DNA of 14,197 nt, from assembly GCA_026552835.1 (NCBI GenBank), contig JAPMTY010000063.1, positions 1 through 14,197 of the forward strand. The letters are read 5' to 3'. Both the position numbers and the translations under genes were made by a program. The DNA is from Candidatus Methanoperedens sp. (lineage in GTDB: Archaea > Halobacteriota > Methanosarcinia > Methanosarcinales > Methanoperedenaceae). Shown in pieces: positions 1 to 6,887 of the stretch; the first letter of the stretch is position 1; each line of letters opens with the position of its first letter. The notes under the pieces were generated by a model that was not told the origin of the DNA, did no database searches, and saw only the letters and a program-made list of their open reading frames with translations.

Positions 1-1214
1 CGCACAAGTCAAAAGAAATCCTCACCGATATTGCAGTTGATTCAACAGACGAGCAGCTTCGTAAAATCGCCCAGACCGCACTTACCGGGAAAGGCATCGA
101 ATTCTCAAGAGAAAAACTTTCAGACCTCGTTGTCACTGCAATTAAATCTATAGTTAAAACCGAGAACGGGAAAAGGAAAGTGAACATCAAGGACATATCA
201 ATCGAGCGGCGCGGGGAAGGAAGTGTGGAGGACAGCGAACTTATACAGGGGATAATCCTGGATAAGACAAAAACGCACGCGAGCATGCCAACCCGGATAG
301 AGAATGCGAAAATAGCAATCCTCGCAACCCCTATCGAAGTCAGGAAAACTGAGACAAAATCCGAAATATCCATTGAAGGAGTCGGGCAGACCCGCATGTT
401 CCTTGAACAGGAAGAAAACCAGGTGCGTGACGCTGCTAATAAAGTAATCAACGGCGGCGTAAACGTAGTATTCTGCCAGAAAGGCGTTGATGACATGGCG
501 CGCTATTTCCTTGCAAAAGCAGGTATTTTCGTGGCGCACAGGGTAAAGAAGAACGACCTTGTGAAATTATCACGGGCTACAGGCGGTAAAATAATCACAA
601 GCCTTGATGAGATAAGACCCGATGCCCTTGGACAGGCAGAGCTTGTCGAAGAAAAGATGGTCGGTAACGGGGAAATGATATTCATTACCGGATGCAAGAA
701 TCCGGATACTTATTCAATATTGCTGCGCGGCGGAACCGAGCACGTCGTCACAAGCCTTGACAGGGCGATGCATGATGCGTTGCGCGTTGTGGGCGTGGCG
801 ATCGAGGATGAGAAAATACTGGCAGGCGGAGGCTCGCCCGAAATGGAACTTGCACTTCGCCTCAAGGATTACGCTTCTACACTGGAAGGCAGGGAACAGC
901 TTGCGGTGAATAAATTCGCACAGGCGCTTGAAATCATTCCCAAGACCCTGGCTGAGAATGCGGGTCTTGACGCCATAGATATGCTTGTGGAACTGCGAAG
1001 AGAGCATGAACAGGGGAACAAGAATGTCGGTCTTGATGTATACGAGGGCAAACCTGTGGATATGATGGAGAGAGGTGTCATCGAACCACTTCGCGTGAAA
1101 ACACAGGCAATTACATCGGCTACTGAAGCTGCAGGTATGATATTGCGCATTGATGACGTGATAGCTTCTGCAAAAGATGCAAAACCCAAGAAAAAAGACT
1201 TTGACCTGGATTAA
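1..1214 (+). CDS. thsA: Thermosome (group II chaperonin) subunit, 5'-truncated by the window edge
   Basis: Group II chaperonin subunit, an ATP-driven cytosolic folding cage built of two stacked eight- or nine-membered rings. The open frame continues upstream of the first GTG (180) to the window edge (first full codon at 3), giving 403 visible residues; the family runs about 540-550, so roughly 140 N-terminal residues with the GDGTT nucleotide motif lie outside. Visible: the apical domain with its helical-lid region (ATPIEVRKTET onward, from about 340), the RAMHDAL segment whose Asp matches the ATP-hydrolysing Asp of GroEL, then the equatorial GGGSPEMELALRL and AQALEIIPKTLAENAGLDAIDML signatures. 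The C-terminus is KPKKKDFDLD, without the Gly-Gly-Met tail of many thermosomes. It converges on the acetyltransferase at 1255 with 40 bp between stops. Family identity is certain; which paralogue it is cannot be decided from this piece. Confidence 0.97.
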   Translation, partial: HKSKEILTDIAVDSTDEQLRKIAQTALTGKGIEFSREKLSDLVVTAIKSIVKTENGKRKVNIKDISIERRGEGSVEDSELIQGIILDKTKTHASMPTRIENAKIAILATPIEVRKTETKSEISIEGVGQTRMFLEQEENQVRDAANKVINGGVNVVFCQKGVDDMARYFLAKAGIFVAHRVKKNDLVKLSRATGGKIITSLDEIRPDALGQAELVEEKMVGNGEMIFITGCKNPDTYSILLRGGTEHVVTSLDRAMHDALRVVGVAIEDEKILAGGGSPEMELALRLKDYASTLEGREQLAVNKFAQALEIIPKTLAENAGLDAIDMLVELRREHEQGNKNVGLDVYEGKPVDMMERGVIEPLRVKTQAITSATEAAGMILRIDDVIASAKDAKPKKKDFDLD

Positions 1215-1227
1215 AAAGATATAGTTT

Positions 1228-1249
1228 TGCGGTGCCGCGTACCACCGCA
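1228..1249. terminator. Hairpin between convergent genes, possible shared terminator
   Basis: A 7-bp perfect stem, TGCGGTG (1228-1234) with CACCGCA (1243-1249), loop of 8, lies in the 40-bp gap between the converging thermosome and acetyltransferase stops. T-rich sequence follows on both strands (TTATTTTATTT on plus; CTTTTTAA on minus). Archaeal termination depends mainly on T-runs, so the role is an inference. Confidence 0.4.
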
Positions 1250-1254
1250 GGCCA

Positions 1255-1692
1255 TTATTTTATTTCAAGTTTCATCAAACATGCGTTCTCGGCATCATTA
1301 TAGTATTTCTCTTTTATTCCAATCTGGCGGAACCCATGCCTTTCATAGAATCTTTTCGCTTTAATATTGCCTGAACGCACTTCAAGAATAATCTCGGTAA
1401 CTCCAAACCTCTGGAGAACCCAGATAATCTCATTTAATAGGCTGCCGCCGACGCCCCTGTTCTGGTACGAGGGATGTACTGCAAGAGAAAAAACGCGGCC
1501 TACTCCCTCTTTTGCCATGAACCCTGCAACGTATCCCACCACGAACCCGTTAATTTCAGCGACAACAAAACTCTCAGGATACGTCTCATAAAACTGCATA
1601 TAAAGATAAGGGTCATGTTCATCAAAGACTTTCCTTTCGATATCAATGACCCACTGGAAATCCGAAGGCTTGAATTTTCGTATGATAATCAA
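1255..1692 (-). CDS. rimI: GNAT-family N-acetyltransferase, RimI/archaeal N-terminal acetyltransferase type
   Basis: Acetyl-CoA-dependent acetyltransferase of 145 residues, the usual length for RimI-type enzymes that acetylate the alpha-amino group of proteins. Motif A is clear: FSLAVHPSYQNRGVGGSLL (68-86), with Q77-N-R-G-V-G forming the pyrophosphate-binding loop. Motif B follows as EVRSGNIKAKRFYERHGF (104-121), with the aromatic/charged pattern typical of RimI, then a YYND-E-A tail. The start is TTG at 1692-1690; it is preceded by AGGTGA (1702-1697) at 4-nt spacing, a strong match to the archaeal Shine-Dalgarno, and no ATG fits as well. The gene reads toward the thermosome and is divergent from truD, sharing the TATA-rich spacer. 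The substrate cannot be read from sequence; general GNAT activity is near certain, the RimI label likely. Confidence 0.85.
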   Translation of the reverse strand: MIIIRKFKPSDFQWVIDIERKVFDEHDPYLYMQFYETYPESFVVAEINGFVVGYVAGFMAKEGVGRVFSLAVHPSYQNRGVGGSLLNEIIWVLQRFGVTEIILEVRSGNIKAKRFYERHGFRQIGIKEKYYNDAENACLMKLEIK

Positions 1693-1737
1693 TCTGTCAC
1701 CTGCTGATGCCTAAAAGCGCATAGGGTTATATTAATC

Positions 1738-1750
1738 TTGTATATATAGG
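1738..1750. promoter_or_regulatory. Bidirectional TATA box between rimI-like gene and truD
   Basis: TTGTATATATAGG contains TATATATA (1741-1748), which reads as a TATA box on both strands. Using the usual ~25 bp TATA-to-start distance, plus-strand transcripts would begin near 1770 (truD) and minus-strand ones near 1720 (acetyltransferase, leaving a ~25-nt leader with its AGGTGA site). Positions of transcription starts are inferred. Confidence 0.5.
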
Positions 1751-1790
1751 CACCTGATTATGATTCATACAATACACGGGGGTTGCTATC

Positions 1791-3074
1791 ATAGCTCAGG
1801 ATAATACGATAGGCATCGGCTTATACTGTACAAAAACTCCGGGAATCGGCGGGGTCATCCGGCAGCAAATCGAGGATTTCCATGTAGAGGAGCTTACAAA
1901 CAGGATTGAAACCGCAAACGGGAAATACCTGATCGCAGAACTCACGAAAAAAAACTGGGATATCCATCATCTTGTCCACGACCTTGCGCGGATAATGAGG
2001 ATAAGCCAGCAGAGGTTCGGCTGGGCCGGGACCAAGGATAAGCGCGCTCTCACAAAACAGAAGATAAGTATCTGGGACGTGGGTGAAGAAGACTTATCGC
2101 GCGTCCGTTTAAAGGACGTGGAGCTAAAACCTATCGGGCGCTCAAACAATAAAATAAGCCTCGGTGACCTGTGGGGAAATCGTTTCAAAATAACGATTAG
2201 AGATATCGACCTATCACAGGAAGAGACGCTTTCACGGGTAAAAGCCGCAACATTGGAGCTTTTGCAAGGCGCGCCGAATTTCTTTGGCGTCCAGAGATTT
2301 GGTGAGATTCGCCCGGTGACGCATGTCGTTGGCGAAGCTATCGCGCGGGGTAATTTCAGGGAGGCGGCGCTTACGTATATAGCAAGAGCCTTTCCAGATG
2401 AATCAGAAGAAATTAAAAAAGCGCGCCAGTTTGTAGAGGATACAGGCGACTATAAAGAAGGGCTGAACCTGTACCCTTTGCGTCTCCAGTTCGAGAGGGC
2501 TATGATGAACCACCTGATTGCGTATCCTGATGATTATACAGGGGCTTTTAAAAAATTATCCCCGAAATTACAGGCAATGTTCCTGCACGCGTACCAATCG
2601 TATATCTTCAATATTATACTCAGCCGGCGGATTGCATCCGGGCTGTCTATACATGAGGCGTATGATGGGGACATCGTGTGTTTTAAGAATGAAATGGGTC
2701 TGCCTGATACTTCGCGGCTCCAGAAGGTCACGAAGGATAACCTGGACGGGATAAATAATCTCATCAACAGGGGGCGGGCATTTGTCACTGCGCCTCTTGT
2801 GGGGTATGAAACCCAGTTGGCAGAAGGCGCGCCGGGTGAGATAGAAAGGGCTGTGGTGAGGGAATTAAATGTCGAGCCTGAGGGTTTCAAAGTCCCTGAG
2901 ATGCCTGAATTGTCGTCAAGAGGATTGCGGAGGGAGATTATTTTGTCTTTCAAGCCTGAATTCAGTGTTGAGGAGGATGATATTAATGCAGGGAAGATTA
3001 AAGTCACGCTTGAGTTCTCTTTGCAGAAGGGGAGTTATGCGACTACAGTTTTGAGGGAGTATATGAAGCTATAG
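1791..3074 (+). CDS. truD: tRNA pseudouridine(13) synthase TruD, apparent non-canonical start
   Basis: Converts U13 of tRNA to pseudouridine. The catalytic loop AGTKDKRALT carries the nucleophilic Asp at codon 2037-2039 (residue 83 from the start used here). The family segment FFGVQRFG and the C-terminal KGSYATTVLREYMKL are present. The first in-frame ATG (1995) would drop some 68 residues that are plainly TruD: GIGLYCTKTPGIGG, QIEDFHVEELTNR, KYLIAELTKKNWD. The frame is open back to a stop at 1761-1763, yet it holds no ATG, GTG or TTG before 1995. I place the start at ATA 1791: a GGGGG run (1778-1782) lies 8 nt upstream as a plausible ribosome site, and the resulting 427 residues fit archaeal TruD. 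A G-run miscount in the assembly or a lost start codon are alternatives. Convergent with the SEFIR gene. Confidence 0.93.
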   Translation: MAQDNTIGIGLYCTKTPGIGGVIRQQIEDFHVEELTNRIETANGKYLIAELTKKNWDIHHLVHDLARIMRISQQRFGWAGTKDKRALTKQKISIWDVGEEDLSRVRLKDVELKPIGRSNNKISLGDLWGNRFKITIRDIDLSQEETLSRVKAATLELLQGAPNFFGVQRFGEIRPVTHVVGEAIARGNFREAALTYIARAFPDESEEIKKARQFVEDTGDYKEGLNLYPLRLQFERAMMNHLIAYPDDYTGAFKKLSPKLQAMFLHAYQSYIFNIILSRRIASGLSIHEAYDGDIVCFKNEMGLPDTSRLQKVTKDNLDGINNLINRGRAFVTAPLVGYETQLAEGAPGEIERAVVRELNVEPEGFKVPEMPELSSRGLRREIILSFKPEFSVEEDDINAGKIKVTLEFSLQKGSYATTVLREYMKL

Positions 3075-3077
3075 ATA

Positions 3078-3105
3078 ATATTTTTTTATGCTTTTCATTT
3101 ATTTG
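3078..3105 (+). terminator. T-rich terminator after truD
   Basis: Immediately after the truD stop lies TATTTTTTTATG (seven consecutive T at 3081-3087), followed by CTTTTCATTTATTTG. Runs of T are the archaeal intrinsic termination signal. The 67-bp gap separates truD from the convergent SEFIR gene. Confidence 0.55.
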
Positions 3106-3141
3106 AATCACATACCAATTTTCACGGATAAACTAATGTGA

Positions 3142-5475
3142 TTAATCCCCCTTCCTTCCTCCTCCTCGTATCTTCCTCGCGCGCTCCTCCATATCTTTTG
3201 CTTCAGCCTCGCGGTTTGTTTTGCGAAGCAGGGCGGCGAGGTTTTTTAAGAGAGTGGCTATGTTGGGATGATTTTCCCCCAATGATTTTTCTAATATTTC
3301 CTGAGCGCATCTGTACATGGATTCAGCTTCGGCATTTTTGCCCTGTGAATCATAAACTAACGCCAGATTATTGAGCGATTGCGCTATATCGGGATGGTCG
3401 GAGCCAAGAGATTTTTCGCGTATTGCCAACGCGCGCTTGTGTATGGGTTCTGCTTCGTCATATTTGCCCTGCGCTCTATAAAGTTCCGCCAGATTGTTGA
3501 GTGAAGTCGCTACAGAGGGATGGTCTTTGCCCAGCGATTTTTCATATATTTCCTCAGCACGCTTGCACATGGGTTCTACTTCGTCGTACTTGCCCTGTGC
3601 TCTATAAAGTTCCGCCAGATTGTTGAGTAAAGTCGCTACAGAGGGATTGTCTTTGTCCAGAGTTTTTTCCAGTATTTCCAGTGCATGCCTGTACATTGGT
3701 TTGGCTTCTGAATACAAAGCGCGTTCATACTGGTAGAGTCCCGCATTATTCAATAATATCGTAGCTTCTTCAAATTCAAATCCATATTTTCTTATAAGCT
3801 CAGCTTCAGCCTGTGCATGCGGAATAAGTCTTTCACAAAGATGCCAGTTCGAGAACTCAACTGATGGAAACGCGCGGTTTATAGCTTTCACGGTTCGTTC
3901 TGCCCAAACCCGCTCAGCATCTTTACCAATCCTGTCCCTTATCACAGCCTGCACAAGTCGGTGAATGCTGTATGTGCGCTCGCTGACATCGCGTGTGATG
4001 AGAGAATACTGAGCGAGTGGTAAAAGTAATTTATCAAGAACAATCGGATTAGTTTTGATATCTACAAGAGCCTCAGTGATCGCCTCTCCAAGTTCAGGCG
4101 CACCCTGTGTAATAAGTTCAAGAGGGATATTGTCAGGATTTAAAAAAGCGCTTGCTGTCAATAGATCAGCAGAAGCTTTTGAAGTTTTCTCAACCTGTTC
4201 AAAGTTCAATAACCATGTGGTAGCAATGGATTTCGGATATTTGCCGGTCACAGGAAAAGATTCCTGAAGCAGCGTCAAACCACAATTTTTGTAACTTGAT
4301 AGATAATCAGAAAAGCTGCACTTTAATTTATTGATATAAGCTCCTGCCTGTTCCAAGGCTAATGGCAAATAGTCAAGTTCCTCGGCTATTTTTCCAAGCG
4401 CCTCGATTTCTGTTTGATGGAGGTCTTTTCGCCCTGTGCGCTTAAGCAGGAATTCTTTTGCTTCATCAGGCGGCATTTTTTCAAGTTCAACTGGCTTTGA
4501 AATTCCAAGTTTATCAAAAAGCTGCGCCCTCGATGTCAGGAGAATATGACCTTTATGATTTATTGGGATATAATCTTCCAGAAGTCCGGGTTCATCTGCA
4601 TTATCAAATACCAGAAGCCATCCTGAATTGTTTTCAAGCCAGCGCCGCACAGCAGCCGCAACGAGGGTTTGCTCTTTTGCATCCTTTTCTGGGAGATCAA
4701 GAACATGCGCCAGTGCCGCATAATCAGAGATAAGCGCCTCGCGTGAATCGGCTTTCACCCACAACACAGCGTCATATTCGTTCCGGTATTGGTAAGTGTA
4801 TTCAACTGCTGTCTGCGTCTTTCCGATGCCGCCAAGACCGCTGATAGCCTGCGCCAGTGCCGCGGCTTTATCAGATTTTAGCGCATTGTGAAGCTGTTCT
4901 AAAACCTGTTCGCGGCCTGTGAAATAGGGATTGCGCGGAAAGGGGACGTTGCAGGGCTGGGCACTTTTGAGAGTAATAGGATTCGTGGATTTTCTTTGAT
5001 CGGATTTTAATATGTTATGGGGGTTTTTAAGACGGTTGATAAGAGATTTGTAATCTTTATCGGTATCGGGTTTGTAATATGTTGCGCTACGAAGTACAAT
5101 CGGGATTTGAGATTTGTTGCCATTTGAAAATAATATTGGGATAATCTGTGTATTTTTGGCTTTAGCTTCATACAATTTTTGTGTGATGATTGCCCCTTCC
5201 CATGTTGCTCCAAGGCCCTCTTCAGTTTCTTCTTTTCCTCTGAACCTGCGCTCGTAGGTCTGGGTGCACACAACAAGAACAAAATCAGCCTCCTCAATTT
5301 GATTACTCATCCAAATAGCCCATCCTTCTTGAGGAGAAGTCACATCCTGATCGACAACGCAGTCAATCCCATCTTCACGCAAGCGCTTTGAGAGATTAAG
5401 CACTCTTTCAATATGTTCCTCAGAATCATGGCTGTAGCTGATGAAAACTTTTGGGTTTTTATGGGGTTCCGTCAT
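3142..5475 (-). CDS. SEFIR/TIR - NB-ARC (STAND) - TPR protein, NLR-like candidate immune protein
   Basis: A 777-residue three-part protein. Residues 8-150 are a SEFIR/TIR-type domain: KVFISYSHDSEEH opens it, EEADFVLVVCTQTYERR is its central strand, and the family-typical WEG (E93) follows. Residues 183-520 are an NB-ARC-type STAND NTPase: TGREQ (186-190), Walker A GLGGIGKT (213-220), Walker B WLLVFDN (286-292), ILLTSR (311-316), GxP-like LPLALEQ (370-376), and an MHD-like IHRLVQ with H505. Residues 565-770 are four to five TPR units of 42 residues, kinesin-light-chain type (LNNLAELYRAQGKYDEAEP). No signal peptide or membrane segment is seen, so it is likely cytosolic. By analogy with prokaryotic NLR-like proteins, the TPR would sense, the NTPase oligomerise and the SEFIR domain act as effector. 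No partner gene is adjacent; both flanks are housekeeping. Domains are seen; the defence role is inferred. Confidence 0.9.
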   Translation of the reverse strand: MTEPHKNPKVFISYSHDSEEHIERVLNLSKRLREDGIDCVVDQDVTSPQEGWAIWMSNQIEEADFVLVVCTQTYERRFRGKEETEEGLGATWEGAIITQKLYEAKAKNTQIIPILFSNGNKSQIPIVLRSATYYKPDTDKDYKSLINRLKNPHNILKSDQRKSTNPITLKSAQPCNVPFPRNPYFTGREQVLEQLHNALKSDKAAALAQAISGLGGIGKTQTAVEYTYQYRNEYDAVLWVKADSREALISDYAALAHVLDLPEKDAKEQTLVAAAVRRWLENNSGWLLVFDNADEPGLLEDYIPINHKGHILLTSRAQLFDKLGISKPVELEKMPPDEAKEFLLKRTGRKDLHQTEIEALGKIAEELDYLPLALEQAGAYINKLKCSFSDYLSSYKNCGLTLLQESFPVTGKYPKSIATTWLLNFEQVEKTSKASADLLTASAFLNPDNIPLELITQGAPELGEAITEALVDIKTNPIVLDKLLLPLAQYSLITRDVSERTYSIHRLVQAVIRDRIGKDAERVWAERTVKAINRAFPSVEFSNWHLCERLIPHAQAEAELIRKYGFEFEEATILLNNAGLYQYERALYSEAKPMYRHALEILEKTLDKDNPSVATLLNNLAELYRAQGKYDEVEPMCKRAEEIYEKSLGKDHPSVATSLNNLAELYRAQGKYDEAEPIHKRALAIREKSLGSDHPDIAQSLNNLALVYDSQGKNAEAESMYRCAQEILEKSLGENHPNIATLLKNLAALLRKTNREAEAKDMEERARKIRGGGRKGD
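3474..3646 (-). repeat. Near-identical 126-bp-period tandem repeat within the TPR coding region
   Basis: Two stretches, 3474-3520 and 3600-3646, match at 46 of 47 bases and lie exactly 126 bp (42 codons, one TPR) apart. They encode the same PSVAT-LNNLAELYRAQ block. The flanking units are more diverged, pointing to a recent unit duplication or gene conversion. Confidence 0.85.
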
Positions 5476-5485
5476 GAGGTCGCCT

Positions 5486-5501
5486 GATAATGCTGATTAT
5501 C
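5486..5501. promoter_or_regulatory. Inverted repeat just upstream of the SEFIR-NB-ARC-TPR start
   Basis: GATAAT-GCTG-ATTATC is a perfect 6-bp inverted repeat with a 4-base centre, 10 bp upstream of the start codon on the minus strand. A further GATAAT occurs at 5512-5517. It could be a protein-binding operator or a small hairpin in the leader RNA. Function is inferred. Confidence 0.35.
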
Positions 5502-5560
5502 TTTCCTGCATGATAATAAAGACTCTCTAAAATCCTGTCAATATCTGAAATCAGGTAAAC

Positions 5561-5572
5561 TTATCATATTTC
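5561..5572 (+). promoter_or_regulatory. Possible TATA box for purA, leaderless
   Basis: TTATCATATTTC is centred about 30 bp before the purA ATG, and no Shine-Dalgarno is visible in the A-rich stretch before that ATG. This arrangement fits a leaderless archaeal transcript. The match to consensus is moderate. Confidence 0.35.
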
Positions 5573-5595
5573 ACGTAAGATAAAGATAGAAAAAT

Positions 5596-6861
5596 ATGTT
5601 CACCATAATCACAGGCGCACAGTTCGGGGACGAAGGCAAAGGCAAAATCGTGGATATGCTGGCATCGCAATACGATATTGTGGCGCGCTTCCAGGGCGGT
5701 GATAACGCCGGGCATACTGTTGTGGCTGAAGGAAAAACCTACAAACTGCATCTTATTCCTTCAGGCGTGCTTTTCGATGCCCGCCTCCTGATAGGCCCAG
5801 GCACTGTCATGAACCCGAAGATCCTGATGGATGAAATTGCCATGCTTGCAGAAAACGGCGTGGAAGTGACACCGTCAAAGCTGGGAATTGATGCAAAGAC
5901 AAGCATCATAATGCCCTATCATGTCGCTCTTGACACCCTTCGCGAATCAAAACGCGCCGTAAAGATCGGGACAACGAGCAGGGGAATCGGTTTTGCCTAT
6001 ATCGATAAGGTGGGGCGCGATGAGATACAGATGGCTGATATTGCGGATGAAAACAGGTTCAGGAAGCGACTTCTGGAAATTGTCCCGCATAAAGAAAATG
6101 CCATAAAAGAACTGGGCGGAGACACGGAGATTGCACGCTCTGAGGTCGATGAATACCTTGAAATCGGAAAAAAGTTAAAACCTTATATCACCGATGTATC
6201 AAAAGAGATAAATCTTGCATTAAAACACGGGAAAAACATTCTTGCTGAAGGTGCGCAGGGAACGCATCTTGATATTATACACGGCACGCAAAAATTCGTC
6301 ACATCCTCAAGCACGGTGGCAGGTTCCGCCTGCGCGTCACTCGGGGTCGGCCCGAAAAAAGTGGATAAGGTAATCGGCGTCATCAAAGCTTATATTACAC
6401 GAGTCGGGGAAGGACCTCTTCCCACAGAGCAGAAAAACGAAGTCGGCGAGCACCTGCGTGAAAAAGGTGGCGAGTTCGGCACAACCACCGGAAGACCACG
6501 AAGATGCGGCTGGTTTGACCTTCCGCTTTCAGGAAAATCCATCAATCTCAACGGCTATACCGGCTTGGCTCTCACCAAAGTTGACGTCCTTTCAGGGCTT
6601 AACCCTTTGAAAATATGCATCGGATATGAAATTGACGGGAAACAGCTTGATTACCCGCCAGAACTTTCAGATGATATCGCCCGGTGCAAGCCAGTTTATA
6701 TTGACCTCCCCGGATGGGAGGAGGATATTTCCGGTGCTGAAGGTTTCCCTGAACTTCCCATAAATGCCAGGTTGTACATTGAATTGCTTCAAGAATTGAT
6801 GGGCGTTGAAATTGAGTATGTTTCAGTCGGGCCGGGACGAAAGCAAACTTTTATGAAATAA
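5596..6861 (+). CDS. purA: Adenylosuccinate synthetase
   Basis: Joins aspartate to IMP with GTP hydrolysis, giving adenylosuccinate, the first of two steps from IMP to AMP. The 421-residue length is normal. The N-terminal GAQFGDEGKGK (7-17) carries the catalytic Asp12 and the P-loop; GGDNAGHT (34-41) carries the catalytic His40. IMP-binding segments TTSRGIGFAY and EFGTTTGRPRRCGWFD are present, and LTKVDVLSG supplies the guanine-recognition loop. The ATG at 5596 is fixed by conservation of the first residues and has no Shine-Dalgarno, suggesting a leaderless message. purB, encoding the next enzyme, is in this window at 12149-13486 on the opposite strand, so the two are not cotranscribed here. 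cdc48 follows after 26 bp in the same direction and could share the transcript. Confidence 0.97.
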   Translation: MFTIITGAQFGDEGKGKIVDMLASQYDIVARFQGGDNAGHTVVAEGKTYKLHLIPSGVLFDARLLIGPGTVMNPKILMDEIAMLAENGVEVTPSKLGIDAKTSIIMPYHVALDTLRESKRAVKIGTTSRGIGFAYIDKVGRDEIQMADIADENRFRKRLLEIVPHKENAIKELGGDTEIARSEVDEYLEIGKKLKPYITDVSKEINLALKHGKNILAEGAQGTHLDIIHGTQKFVTSSSTVAGSACASLGVGPKKVDKVIGVIKAYITRVGEGPLPTEQKNEVGEHLREKGGEFGTTTGRPRRCGWFDLPLSGKSINLNGYTGLALTKVDVLSGLNPLKICIGYEIDGKQLDYPPELSDDIARCKPVYIDLPGWEEDISGAEGFPELPINARLYIELLQELMGVEIEYVSVGPGRKQTFMK

Positions 6862-6887
6862 AACAAAATATTATAATATAGGGAATC

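Noticed and set aside
1760..1804. ATG at 1760 as the start of truD
   Set aside because: That frame stops at 1802-1804 after 14 codons and reaches truD only if one base is removed. It is also upstream of the transcription start predicted from the TATA box.
2534..3007. 157-codon minus-strand ORF opposite truD
   Set aside because: Antisense to conserved TruD sequence, with no recognisable domain or ribosome site.
3142..3800. CRISPR-like or satellite repeat
   Set aside because: The repeated units are 126 bp, in frame and encode TPR motifs, so they are coding repeats and not an array.
6863..6880. AAAATATTATAATATA as a separate cdc48 promoter
   Set aside because: It is too close to the ATG at 6888 for the usual 25-bp TATA-to-start spacing; readthrough from purA is at least as likely.
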